64,000 nucleotides of DNA, from the NCBI RefSeq assembly GCF_900564145.1, contig NZ_UOOB01000002.1, positions 558,001 through 622,000 on the forward strand. The letters run 5' to 3'. The notes beneath the pieces are model-generated. The model saw only the letters and a list, made by a program, of their open reading frames with translations. It ran no database searches and was not told where the DNA came from. This DNA is from Comamonas sp. lk (GTDB taxonomy: Bacteria; Pseudomonadota; Gammaproteobacteria; Burkholderiales; Burkholderiaceae_C). Position numbers and translations under genes: made by a program. Of this stretch, positions 7,996 through 16,217 are shown piece by piece (within the stretch, counting starts at the first letter, position 1; each line of letters opens with the position of its first letter).

Positions 7996-10140
7996 TCAGA
8001 ACTGTTCATGAGGCGCCAGATAGCGCCACTGACCCACGGGCAGATTGCCCAGCGTCACGCCACCGATGCGGATGCGCTTCAGACCCACCACGCGCAGACC
8101 CACCAGTTCGCACATGCGGCGAATCTGGCGCTTCTTGCCTTCGGTCAGCACAAAGCGCAGCTGCTCGGGGTTTTGCCAGTCCACCTTGGCGGGCTTGAGG
8201 GGTTCACCGTCCAGCTCCAGGCCGTGGCACAGCAGTGCCAGTTGGTCTGCCGGGAAAACGGACTGCACATCCACATCGCGGTCGCCAAAGGTCACGCGCA
8301 CCAGGTATTCCTTGTCGACTTCCGAGTCCTCGCCAATGATGTGGCGGGCCACACGGCCATCCTGGGTCATCACCAGCAGACCGACGGAGTCAATGTCCAG
8401 GCGGCCGCAAGGCGCCAGGCCCTTCAACTGACTGAAGTTGAAGCGCGTCTTGCTGTGATCCTGGTTCCAGCGGTTTTCTGGCTTGACCAGCACCACGGCG
8501 GGCTCGTGACCGTCTTCGGCCTGACCGCTGACATAGCCCATGGGCTTGTGCAGCAGGATGGTGACTTGCTGGTCCTGGCGGTCCTGCGCCTTCTGGTCCA
8601 CGTCGATGCGGTCGCCCGGCACCACGTTCTGGCCCATCACGGCAACTTCGCCATTGATCTTGACCCAGCCGTTTTCCACCCACTCATCGGCCTCGCGGCG
8701 CGAGCACATGCCCATATCGGCAATGCGCTTGTTGATGCGGATCGCACCGGGACGATCGTCCTGGTTCACCGCGACTTCGGCACGCTTGACGGGAATGGCA
8801 CGGTCCGAGCCATCGGATGCGGGACGGTAGGTACGAATGCCCGTCGTAGGACGGCGCTCGGACTCGGAAACAAAGGAGCCGGGAATATGGCGCGGTTCGC
8901 CACCACGGCTGCCGCCGCGGTCATCGCGCGAACCACCGCGGAAGTCCTTGCGATCACCACGATCGAAGGAACGACCTTCAGGACGCGCTGGGCGATCACC
9001 TCGATCACCTCGGTCATCGCGACGGGGGCCGAAGCCACGGTCGTCACGACGGCCTTCTGGACTGTCGCCCGAAGGACGGAAGTCACGGCGCTCGCCATCG
9101 GGACGGCCAAAGCCACGACCTTCGGGGCGTGCATCACCACGGTCGCCACGGTCATCGCGACGAGGACCGAAGCCACGGTCGTCACGGCGGCCTTCTGGAC
9201 GGTCGCCCGAAGGACGGAAGTCACGGCGCTCGCCATCAGGACGACCAAAGCCACGACCTTCTGGACGGGCATCACCACGGTCGCCACGGTCATCGCGACG
9301 AGGGGCGAAACCGCGGTCGTCACGACGGCCTTCTGGACGGTCGCCCGAAGGACGGAAGTCACGGCGTTCACCATCAGGACGACCAAAGCCACGACCTTCT
9401 GGACGGGCATCACCACGGTCGCCACGGTCATCGCGACGAGGGGCGAAACCACGGTCGTCACGACGGCCTTCAGGGCGGTCGCCCGAAGGACGGAAGTCAC
9501 GGCGCTCGCCATCAGAACGGCCAAAGCCACGACCTTCTGGACGCTCACCGCGATCGCCACGGTCACCGGAGCTTTCGCCGTAGGGGCGGAAACCACGGTC
9601 ACCGCCGCCAAAGCGACGCTCGCCTTGCTCAGCCGGGCGCTCGGCACGGTCAAACTGGGGGCGCTCAAAGCGGGGGCGATCAGAGTAAGCACGGTCCGAA
9701 CGGGGACGGTCGTTGTGCTCGTTGCGTTCGAAACGCTCGCGCGGCTGACCGTCGCGCTGCGAGAAACCGCCACGGCGTTCGCCGTCTTCGCGAATCGGAC
9801 GATTGGCATCACGGGCCGGACGGCCTTGATCCGGACGACCGAAGCCCGAGGTGCGGGCGGGTCGCTCGTCACGCTGGGGGCGGTTGTCTCGGAAATCACG
9901 ACCGCCGCTGCGCTCGGCGCGATCGCCACCACGGGGGGCGTCACGGCCGTCACGGCTATCTCGGGAACCTCGCGCATCACTGCTGCGGCCTCGGCCTGCA
10001 TCGCGGCCTGCCGGGGCGCCGCGAGCGGGCGCGGGCTTGGCAGGAGCACGCAAAACAGGGCGCGCCGAAGAAGAATCAGACGACGCGGAGGACTTGCCAG
10101 CGCCTGGGGCGCCGGAATCTTTAGGGGAATTGGATGACAT
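7996..10140 (-). CDS. rluF: 23S rRNA pseudouridine synthase, RluF-like, with long repetitive N-terminus
   Basis: The last about 250 residues form a standard RsuA/RluB/E/F enzyme: S4 RNA-binding domain (RINKRIADMGMCSRREADEW, about 468-487), the catalytic motif GRLDIDSVGLL with Asp582, and the C-terminal GKKRQIRRMCELVGL and PVGQWR segments. The IRRMCE form and ending are closest to RluF, which modifies U2604 of 23S rRNA in E. coli; RluB/RluE types are less similar. Ahead of it lie about 465 residues rich in Arg, Asp and Gly, with four 46-residue tandem units (GFGRPDGERRDF...RPEG). Such tails are disordered and may bind RNA. The ATG at 10140 is preferred over TTG at 10164. Family members are normally about 240-300 residues, so the extension is exceptional in size. 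Confidence 0.88.
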   Translation of the reverse strand: MSSNSPKDSGAPGAGKSSASSDSSSARPVLRAPAKPAPARGAPAGRDAGRGRSSDARGSRDSRDGRDAPRGGDRAERSGGRDFRDNRPQRDERPARTSGFGRPDQGRPARDANRPIREDGERRGGFSQRDGQPRERFERNEHNDRPRSDRAYSDRPRFERPQFDRAERPAEQGERRFGGGDRGFRPYGESSGDRGDRGERPEGRGFGRSDGERRDFRPSGDRPEGRRDDRGFAPRRDDRGDRGDARPEGRGFGRPDGERRDFRPSGDRPEGRRDDRGFAPRRDDRGDRGDARPEGRGFGRPDGERRDFRPSGDRPEGRRDDRGFGPRRDDRGDRGDARPEGRGFGRPDGERRDFRPSGDSPEGRRDDRGFGPRRDDRGDRGDRPARPEGRSFDRGDRKDFRGGSRDDRGGSRGGEPRHIPGSFVSESERRPTTGIRTYRPASDGSDRAIPVKRAEVAVNQDDRPGAIRINKRIADMGMCSRREADEWVENGWVKINGEVAVMGQNVVPGDRIDVDQKAQDRQDQQVTILLHKPMGYVSGQAEDGHEPAVVLVKPENRWNQDHSKTRFNFSQLKGLAPCGRLDIDSVGLLVMTQDGRVARHIIGEDSEVDKEYLVRVTFGDRDVDVQSVFPADQLALLCHGLELDGEPLKPAKVDWQNPEQLRFVLTEGKKRQIRRMCELVGLRVVGLKRIRIGGVTLGNLPVGQWRYLAPHEQF
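9008..9565. repeat. Tandem 138-bp repeat, four copies, inside the pseudouridine synthase gene
   Basis: The block starting GGCCTTC recurs at 9051, 9189, 9327 and 9465, exactly 138 bp apart with few differences. Each unit encodes 46 residues in the minus-strand frame and keeps phase, so copy number can change without frameshift. Because the units lack stop codons in several frames they create long false open frames on the plus strand. Confidence 0.93.
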
Positions 10141-10150
10141 CAGGCCGCTA

Positions 10151-10164
10151 TTGTCGCGCGACAA
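10151..10164. promoter_or_regulatory. 14-bp perfect palindrome at the 5' end of the pseudouridine synthase gene
   Basis: TTGTCGCGCGACAA is a perfect dyad 10 bases upstream of the ATG at 10140. It could be an operator or a small RNA hairpin. No regulator can be assigned. Confidence 0.4.
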
Positions 10165-10248
10165 GCCCTTTTAAATCAGCGACTTGTCCACAATTCCAGC
10201 GTGGTGCCGGGTTTTATCCAGGATTCCTTGCCACCCGCGCCAATTGCG

Positions 10249-10980
10249 CTAAGCGGCAGCCTTGCGCGGCGGGCTGAATTCCCCACGTCTCAAGGCATCC
10301 AGATCCAACACCCGCAAGCCGCCGTATTCGACCTGAATCACGCGCTCGTGCTGGAGCACGGCCAGGGCTTCATTGACGCGCTGGCGCGACAGGCCGACCA
10401 GGTTGGCCAGCTCCTGCTGGGTGATACGCAACACCTGACCCACGCCGGGATAGAGCAAGGGGTTGAACAAGGCTGCCAGACTGCGCGCCACGCGCAGGTC
10501 GGGGTTGCTCATGCGGTCGATTTCGCGCGCCGCAATGAACTGGCCCAGCCGCTCATTGAGCTGGTGCATGACAAAGCGGTTAAAGCCTATGGAGTGATCG
10601 AGCAGCCAGTGAAAGGTGTCGATGTGCAGGCCGCCCACCACGGTTTTGCGCAGGGCCTGCACGTTGTAGCGATAGGGTTCGCGCTTGACGGCCGTGCCCT
10701 CGCCAAACCAGCCGCCGGGCGGCAGGCCGGCCAGCGTCATGCTGGCGCCATCGGCACTATCGGTGTTCATCTTGAGCAATCCGTCCACCACGCCAAACCA
10801 GTAGGTGGGCGAACGTCCGGTACGGCAAACGTAATCGCCGGGATCGGCATCGCCCACCACCAGCACGTTCAACACTTTGTCGCGCTCGGCAGGCTGCAGG
10901 ACTGACAACCACGGTATTCCATCCAACTCATCGGGCCGAGGCTTTCGGCGCCTCTGGTGCAAAGACAGTTCTTGACTCAT
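10249..10980 (-). CDS. Crp/Fnr-family transcriptional regulator
   Basis: This 243-residue protein has an N-terminal cyclic-nucleotide-binding-like beta barrel (about residues 20-140, with PGDYVCRTG and GGWFGEGTAV) and a C-terminal winged helix of the Crp type (about 170-235, with ITQQELANLVGLSRQRVNEAL as the helix-turn-helix). It lacks the N-terminal cysteine cluster of Fnr, and its binding pocket does not show the full cAMP signature, so the effector is unknown. The ATG at 10980 begins the segment that aligns with the family; a longer frame to 11061 has no support. It is divergent from the acyl-CoA synthetase/ABC importer operon at 11238 and may regulate it. Confidence 0.88.
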   Translation of the reverse strand: MSQELSLHQRRRKPRPDELDGIPWLSVLQPAERDKVLNVLVVGDADPGDYVCRTGRSPTYWFGVVDGLLKMNTDSADGASMTLAGLPPGGWFGEGTAVKREPYRYNVQALRKTVVGGLHIDTFHWLLDHSIGFNRFVMHQLNERLGQFIAAREIDRMSNPDLRVARSLAALFNPLLYPGVGQVLRITQQELANLVGLSRQRVNEALAVLQHERVIQVEYGGLRVLDLDALRRGEFSPPRKAAA

Positions 10981-11237
10981 GGGGCAAGAGCATTGCCGCT
11001 GCAGCACGCCAGGGAAAGCGGGATTCCCCCGAGGCAGCAAATGCGCCCCTTTCAGCAGCATTTGCCACAGCGGATATCCACTATGGAGAGTTACCCTTGA
11101 ATTGTCGTCAGACAGACATCAGGACGTCAAAGTCACCCATAGGATGCCTGCAAGACTTTGTAAACAGCGTTTGGTGCTTCGCCTTTCGAGCGGCTGTTTG
11201 CTTTTTGACAACCAAGAATTGCAACAGAGGACTAGGC
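10981..11237. other. Divergent control region between the Crp/Fnr regulator and the importer operon
   Basis: This 257-bp gap has no convincing gene. AAACAGC (11162-11168) and GCTGTTT (11193-11199) form inverted arms around 24 bases, and TTGACA occurs at 11205-11210. No matching -10 is placed well enough to call a promoter. Confidence 0.4.
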
Positions 11238-13166
11238 ATGACCACCACGTTCCCGCACTTGCTGCTCAAGCACGCGACCGAACGCCCTGATGCTCCGGCC
11301 CTGCGCGAGAAGGAATACGGCATCTGGCAAAGCTGGAGCTGGCGCCAGGCCGAGCAAACCGTACGCCATATGGCTTGCGGCCTGCGCGCCCTGGGCTTGC
11401 AGCGCGGTCAGAACCTGGCCTTCATCAGCGACAACCGGCCCCATGTGTACATGGGCTTTCTGGCCGTGCAGGCCTGCGGCGCCGTACCGATTCCGCTGTA
11501 CCAGGATGCGGTGGCCGCCGAAATGCGCTTTGTGATGGAAGACGCAGAAATCGCGTTTGCCTTTGCAGAAAACCAGGAGCAGGTGGACAAGCTGCTGGAA
11601 GTGCGCGAGCTGGTGCCCTCCATCACCCACATCATTTATGACGACCCGCGCGGTCTGCGCAAATACGACCAGCCGGGTTTGATCAGCACGCAAGAGCTGC
11701 TGGCCAAGGGCAAGGAGTGGGAAGCACAGCATGCCGGCGGCTATGAGGCCATGCTTCAGACCATCTCGCCCGACGATGTCTCGGTCATCCTCTACACCTC
11801 GGGCACCACGGGCAAGCCCAAGGGCGTATGCCAGACGCACAAAAGCTTTGGTGAATCCGCCCGGGGCGGCGTGGAGACCGACAAGCTCACCGCTTCCGAC
11901 AATGTGATCTGCTATCTGCCCCCGGCCTGGGTGGGCGACCATCTGTTCTCGTTTGCGCAATGGCTGGTGGCAGGCTTCACCATCAACTGCCCGGAGTCGG
12001 CCTCCACCATCTCCATCGACCTGCGCGAGATCGGCCCCACCTACTACTTTGCGCCGCCCCGTATTTTCGAAGGCATGCTGACCTCGGTGTCGATTCGCAT
12101 GGAGGACGCCGCACCCTTCAAGCAATGGATGTATGACAAGGCCATGGCCGTGGCACGCCGCGTGGGCTCGGACATTCTGGACGGCAAGAACGTGAGCGCC
12201 CTGGACAGGCTCAAGTACCAGCTGGGCAGCCTGTTTATCTACGGGCCGCTGCGCAACGCCTTGGGTCTGTCGCGCATCCGTGTGGCCTACACCGCCGGCG
12301 CCGCCATCGGCCCGGAGCTGTTCCGCTTTTTCCGCTCCATCGGCATCAACCTCAAGCAGCTCTACGGGCAAACCGAAACCTGCGCCTATGTCTGCATTCA
12401 GCGCGACCGGCAGGTGGAACTGTCCAGCGTGGGCCAGGCTGCCCCAGGCATCGAACTCAAGATTGCCGACAACGGCGAAGTGCTGGTCAAGGGCGTTTCC
12501 GTGCTCAAGGAGTATTACAAGCGCCCCGATGCCACGACCGAAGTGATTGACGAAAACGGCTACTTTCATACCGGCGATGCCGGCGTGATCGATGCCAGCG
12601 GCCAGCTGCGCATCATCGACCGCGCCAAGGATGTGGGCAAGACCAGCCGCGGCGCCATGTTTGCGCCCAACTACATAGAAAACAAGCTCAAGTTCTTCCC
12701 GCACATCAAGGAAGCCGTGTGCTTCGGCCACGGCAAGGACGAGGTCTGCGCCTTCATCAACATTGACTACGAAGCCGTGGGCAACTGGGCCGAGCGCCAG
12801 GGTCTGCCTTATGGCGGCTATGTGGATCTGGCTTCCAAGGCCAAGGTGCTGGAGCTGGTGGCCGAGTGCATAGGCCAGGTCAATGCCGATCTGGCTGCCG
12901 AAGCCGGCATGGCCGACACCCAGGTGGCGCGCTTTCTGGTGCTGCACAAGGAGCTGGATCCGGACGACGACGAACTCACCCGCACCCGCAAGGTGCGCCG
13001 CAACTTCATCGCCGACAAATACGGCGTGTTGGTCGACGCCCTGTACACGGGCAAGACACAGCAGTTCATCGAGACCCAGGTCAAGTTCGAGGACGGGCGC
13101 ACCGGCAGCGTCAGCGCCACCCTCACCATCCTGGATGCCAAGGTTCACCCGGCCCGCGCCGCCTGA
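11238..13166 (+). CDS. AMP-dependent acyl-CoA synthetase (long-chain fatty acid/aromatic acid type)
   Basis: This 642-residue adenylate-forming enzyme activates a carboxylic acid to its CoA thioester with ATP. The P-loop signature YTSGTTGKPKGV is at about residues 187-198, the YGQTE motif at about 375-379, and the hinge segment GYFHTGDAG at about 439-447, with a C-terminal catalytic lobe. The length and the extended C-terminus match FadD-like/long-chain ligases found in Liv-type operons of betaproteobacteria. The ATG at 11238 has AGAGGA upstream; the longer frame to 11097 is not supported. It is first in an operon with a complete ABC importer and a second ligase, implying that the imported acid is activated at once. 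The substrate is not determinable. Confidence 0.9.
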   Translation: MTTTFPHLLLKHATERPDAPALREKEYGIWQSWSWRQAEQTVRHMACGLRALGLQRGQNLAFISDNRPHVYMGFLAVQACGAVPIPLYQDAVAAEMRFVMEDAEIAFAFAENQEQVDKLLEVRELVPSITHIIYDDPRGLRKYDQPGLISTQELLAKGKEWEAQHAGGYEAMLQTISPDDVSVILYTSGTTGKPKGVCQTHKSFGESARGGVETDKLTASDNVICYLPPAWVGDHLFSFAQWLVAGFTINCPESASTISIDLREIGPTYYFAPPRIFEGMLTSVSIRMEDAAPFKQWMYDKAMAVARRVGSDILDGKNVSALDRLKYQLGSLFIYGPLRNALGLSRIRVAYTAGAAIGPELFRFFRSIGINLKQLYGQTETCAYVCIQRDRQVELSSVGQAAPGIELKIADNGEVLVKGVSVLKEYYKRPDATTEVIDENGYFHTGDAGVIDASGQLRIIDRAKDVGKTSRGAMFAPNYIENKLKFFPHIKEAVCFGHGKDEVCAFINIDYEAVGNWAERQGLPYGGYVDLASKAKVLELVAECIGQVNADLAAEAGMADTQVARFLVLHKELDPDDDELTRTRKVRRNFIADKYGVLVDALYTGKTQQFIETQVKFEDGRTGSVSATLTILDAKVHPARAA

Positions 13167-13177
13167 GAAGGAATGCC

Positions 13178-13963
13178 ATGAGTACAAGAAAAGCTGGCGA
13201 CGTCATTCTGGACATCAAGAACATCAGCCTGCGCTTTGGCGGGGTGAAGGCCTTGACCGACATCTCGTTCAATGTGCGCGAGCATGAGATCCGCTCCATC
13301 ATCGGCCCCAACGGTGCCGGCAAGAGCTCCATGCTCAACTGCATCAACGGCGTCTACACGCCGTCCGAAGGCTCCATCACTTTCCGAGGTCAGACCTTCA
13401 ATCACATGAACAGCCGCCAGGTGGCAGAGATGGGCGTGGCCCGCACCTTCCAGAATCTGGCGCTGTTCAAGGGCATGAGCGTGATCGACAACATCATGAC
13501 CGGCCGCAACCTCAAGATTAAGAGCAACGTCCTGCTGCAGGCTCTGCGCATAGGGCCTGCACAGCGCGAAGAGATTGCCCACCGGGAGTTTGTCGAACAC
13601 ATCATCGACTTCCTCGAAATCCAGGCCTACCGCAAGACCCCCGTGGGCCAGCTGCCCTACGGCCTGCAAAAACGCGTGGATTTGGGCCGTGCCCTGGCCA
13701 TGGAACCCCAGGTGCTATTGCTGGACGAGCCCATGGCCGGCATGAACGTGGAAGAAAAGCAGGACATGTGCCGCTTCATCCTCGATGTGAACGAAGAGTT
13801 CGGCACCACCATCGTGCTGATCGAGCATGACATGGGCGTGGTGATGGACATCTCCGACCGCGTCGTGGTGCTGGACTACGGCAAGAAGATCGGCGATGGC
13901 GAGCCCGAAGAAGTACGCAATAACGCAGACGTGATCCAGGCCTATCTTGGCGCTGGTCACTGA
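13178..13963 (+). CDS. Branched-chain-type ABC transporter ATPase (LivG-like)
   Basis: This 261-residue ABC ATPase has Walker A GPNGAGKSS at about residues 42-50, Q-loop ARTFQNL, a signature segment degenerated to LPYGLQKRVDLGRALA, Walker B VLLLDEP and the H-loop EHDMGVV. The C-terminal extension is that of LivG proteins. The LPYGLQKR signature, with Y-G-L-Q replacing S-G-G-Q, is common in LivG homologues. It has a good ribosome binding site (GAAGGAA), lies 11 bases after the synthetase and 11 bases before the permease, so it is clearly co-transcribed. It pairs with the second ATPase at 17726. Confidence 0.93.
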   Translation: MSTRKAGDVILDIKNISLRFGGVKALTDISFNVREHEIRSIIGPNGAGKSSMLNCINGVYTPSEGSITFRGQTFNHMNSRQVAEMGVARTFQNLALFKGMSVIDNIMTGRNLKIKSNVLLQALRIGPAQREEIAHREFVEHIIDFLEIQAYRKTPVGQLPYGLQKRVDLGRALAMEPQVLLLDEPMAGMNVEEKQDMCRFILDVNEEFGTTIVLIEHDMGVVMDISDRVVVLDYGKKIGDGEPEEVRNNADVIQAYLGAGH

Positions 13964-13974
13964 AGGAGCAGAGC

Positions 13975-14904
13975 ATGGGATTTTTCTTAGAAACCTTGTT
14001 CGGCGGCCTCATGGTGGGCACGCTGTACGCACTGATCGCCATCGGCTTTGTGCTGATCTTCAAGGCCTCGGGTGTTTTCAACTTCGCCCAGGGCGCCATG
14101 GTGCTGTTCTCGGCCCTGGCCATGGCGCGTTTTTCGCAATGGATTCCCGGCTGGCTGGGCATGGCGCCCGGCATCGTCGGCAATCTGCTGGCCATCATCG
14201 TCACCCTGGCCCTGATGGTCGTCGTGGCCTGGGTGATCGAGCGACTGGCCCTGCGCCATCTGGTCAATCAGGAGCCCATCACCTTGCTGATGGCCACCCT
14301 GGGCATTGCCTATCTGCTGGACGGCCTGGGCCCCATGGTCTTCGGCAGCGAGGTCTACAAGATCGATGTGGGCATGCCCAAGGACCCCATCTTCATCATG
14401 GACGGCCTGTTTCCCGGTGGCGTGCTGATCAGCCTGGAAGACCTGTACGCCGCCTGCATCGCCGCCATCATGGTGCTTGCCTTGAGCATTTTTTTCCAGA
14501 AAACCAAGACGGGCCGTGCCCTGCGCGCCGTGGCGGACGACCACCAGGCCGCTCAATCCATAGGCATCCCCCTGTCGCGCATCTGGGTCATCGTCTGGTC
14601 GGTGGCCGGCGGCGTGGCCCTGGTAGTGGGCATCATCTGGGGCAGCAAGCTCGGCGTGCAGTACTCGCTGTCGCTGGTGGCCCTGAAGGCCTTGCCCGTG
14701 GTGATTCTGGGCGGCCTGACCTCGCTGCCCGGCGCCATCATCGGCGGCCTGATCATCGGCGTGGGCGAGAAGCTCTCCGAAGTCTATCTGGGCCCCATGG
14801 TGGGCGGCGGCATCGAGACCTGGTTTGCCTACGGTCTGGCCCTGTGTTTCCTGCTGGTAAGGCCTCAAGGCCTGTTCGGCGACAAGATCATTGACCGCGT
14901 CTGA
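13975..14904 (+). CDS. Branched-chain-type ABC permease (LivH-like)
   Basis: This 309-residue inner-membrane permease has about eight hydrophobic segments. It starts with the LivH-typical FLETLFGGLMVGTLYALIAIG and contains the permease EAA-like region with A(V)ADDHQAAQSIGI at about residues 183-196, which contacts the ATPase. The ATG at 13975 follows AAGGAGCAGAGC. It is the third gene of the importer operon, 17 bases before the second permease. Confidence 0.93.
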   Translation: MGFFLETLFGGLMVGTLYALIAIGFVLIFKASGVFNFAQGAMVLFSALAMARFSQWIPGWLGMAPGIVGNLLAIIVTLALMVVVAWVIERLALRHLVNQEPITLLMATLGIAYLLDGLGPMVFGSEVYKIDVGMPKDPIFIMDGLFPGGVLISLEDLYAACIAAIMVLALSIFFQKTKTGRALRAVADDHQAAQSIGIPLSRIWVIVWSVAGGVALVVGIIWGSKLGVQYSLSLVALKALPVVILGGLTSLPGAIIGGLIIGVGEKLSEVYLGPMVGGGIETWFAYGLALCFLLVRPQGLFGDKIIDRV

Positions 14905-14921
14905 ACCGGGAGAACAAGAAG

Positions 14922-15986
14922 ATGTTTTATCGTGAAAACGGGCAGTTCAAGACCAGCTACGCGGCCGATCAGCAGATCTTTGGCGTCACCCAGGATCGCC
15001 TGGCCATCTGGCTCATTTTGGCCGTGGCCTTTCTGATCGTCCCCTTCATTGCCAGCGACTACACCTTTCAGGCCATTCTGATTCCCTTCGTCATCATGTC
15101 GCTGGGAGCGCTGGGCCTCAACATCCTCGTGGGCTACTGCGGCCAGATTTCTCTGGGAACCGCAGCCTTCATGGCCGTAGGCGCTTATGCAGCCTACAAC
15201 CTGCAGGCCCGAATCGAAGGCATGCCCCTGCTGCTGGCCCTGATCGGCGGCGGTCTGGTAGCCATGGTGTTCGGCGTGATTTTCGGTCTGCCCAGCCTGC
15301 GCATTCGCGGCCTGTACCTGGCCGTGGCCACGCTGGCCGCCCAGTTCTTTGTGGACTGGCTGACCACCCGTGCCGCCTGGGTGACGAACAATTCCTCGTC
15401 CGGCTCGGTCAGCGCCAAGCCTCTGGCCATTGCCGGCTGGCAGATCGACACGCCCATGGAGAAATACCTGCTATGCCTGGTACTACTGTGCGTGCTGGCC
15501 CTGGCCGCCAAGAACCTGGTGCGCAGCGCCATCGGCCGCGAGTGGATGGCCATGCGCGACATGGATGTGGCAGCGGCCGTGATCGGCATCCGCCCCACCT
15601 ACGCCAAGCTCTCGGCCTTTGCCGTCAGCAGCTTCATCGTCGGCATCGCCGGCGCGCTCTGGGGCTTTGTGCACCTGGGCGCCTGGGAGCCTGCGGCCTT
15701 TAGCCTGGACCGTTCGCTGCAGCTGCTGTTCATGATCATCATCGGCGGCCTGGGTTCGGTGGTGGGCAGCATTTTCGGCGCGGCCTTCTTTGTGCTGCTG
15801 CCTCTGCTGCTCAATCAGGTGCCGCACTGGCTGGGCCTGCCCCTGTACACCGCAACGGCCACCTATCTGGAACACATGATTTTTGGTGCCCTCATCGTGT
15901 TCTTCCTGATTGTGGAACCGCATGGTTTGGCCAAGCTCTGGGCTACCGCACGCCAAAAGCTGCGCGTCTGGCCGTTTCCACATTGA
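14922..15986 (+). CDS. Branched-chain-type ABC permease (LivM-like)
   Basis: This 354-residue permease forms the heterodimeric channel with the LivH-like protein. It shows the LivM landmarks LGLNILVGYCGQISLGTAAFMAVGAY (about residues 64-89) and the EAA-like loop GREWMAMRDMDVAAAVIGI (about 205-223). It has about ten hydrophobic segments. A GGGAGAA sequence lies upstream of the ATG. Immediately after the stop begins a repeat element that is found again after the binding-protein gene. Confidence 0.93.
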   Translation: MFYRENGQFKTSYAADQQIFGVTQDRLAIWLILAVAFLIVPFIASDYTFQAILIPFVIMSLGALGLNILVGYCGQISLGTAAFMAVGAYAAYNLQARIEGMPLLLALIGGGLVAMVFGVIFGLPSLRIRGLYLAVATLAAQFFVDWLTTRAAWVTNNSSSGSVSAKPLAIAGWQIDTPMEKYLLCLVLLCVLALAAKNLVRSAIGREWMAMRDMDVAAAVIGIRPTYAKLSAFAVSSFIVGIAGALWGFVHLGAWEPAAFSLDRSLQLLFMIIIGGLGSVVGSIFGAAFFVLLPLLLNQVPHWLGLPLYTATATYLEHMIFGALIVFFLIVEPHGLAKLWATARQKLRVWPFPH

Positions 15987-15993
15987 TATGAAA

Positions 15994-16107
15994 CACCTCC
16001 TGAGTCGCTTCGCGCCTTCCTCCTCTCTCGCTACGCGGGAGGAGGGCTTACGGGCAGCCGGCGACATCCTCGCTGCGGGGCGGCCCTTGCTTGATGTCTC
16101 TGAGATG
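15994..16107. repeat. Copy A of a repeat flanking the binding-protein gene
   Basis: This element starts CACCTCCTGAG and ends GATGTCTCTGAGA. It shares its start, a hairpin (16019-16025 with 16039-16045) and the block CATCCTCGCTGCGGGGCGGC with copy B at 17525-17626. The stem is CCTCCTC/GAGGAGG here and CCCCCTC/GAGGGGG in copy B, a compensatory difference. It lies between the LivM-like and binding-protein genes and is probably a structured mRNA spacer. Confidence 0.8.
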
Positions 16108-16217
16108 GCTCTTGCCAGTTCCGAAGACAGCTTTAATTGCCTGAACTCTTATTTTTCTTAAGACACCACAGAGTGCCTGCCCGGGACTTTTTCCCAAACA
16201 ACCCAAGGAGACAGTTG

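Noticed and set aside
9008..9565. Regular tandem repeats resembling a CRISPR array
   Set aside because: The units are 138 bp, contiguous without unique spacers, and encode protein in phase.
7900..10137. A 745-codon open frame on the plus strand opposite the pseudouridine synthase, rich in Thr, Ala and Val
   Set aside because: It is the reverse of the repetitive RGD-coding DNA, shows no domain and no ribosome binding site, and its repeats mirror those of the real gene.
11205..11237. TTGACA at 11205 as promoter of the importer operon
   Set aside because: The matching -10 would fall nearly on the start codon and no TATAAT-like sequence is at the right spacing.
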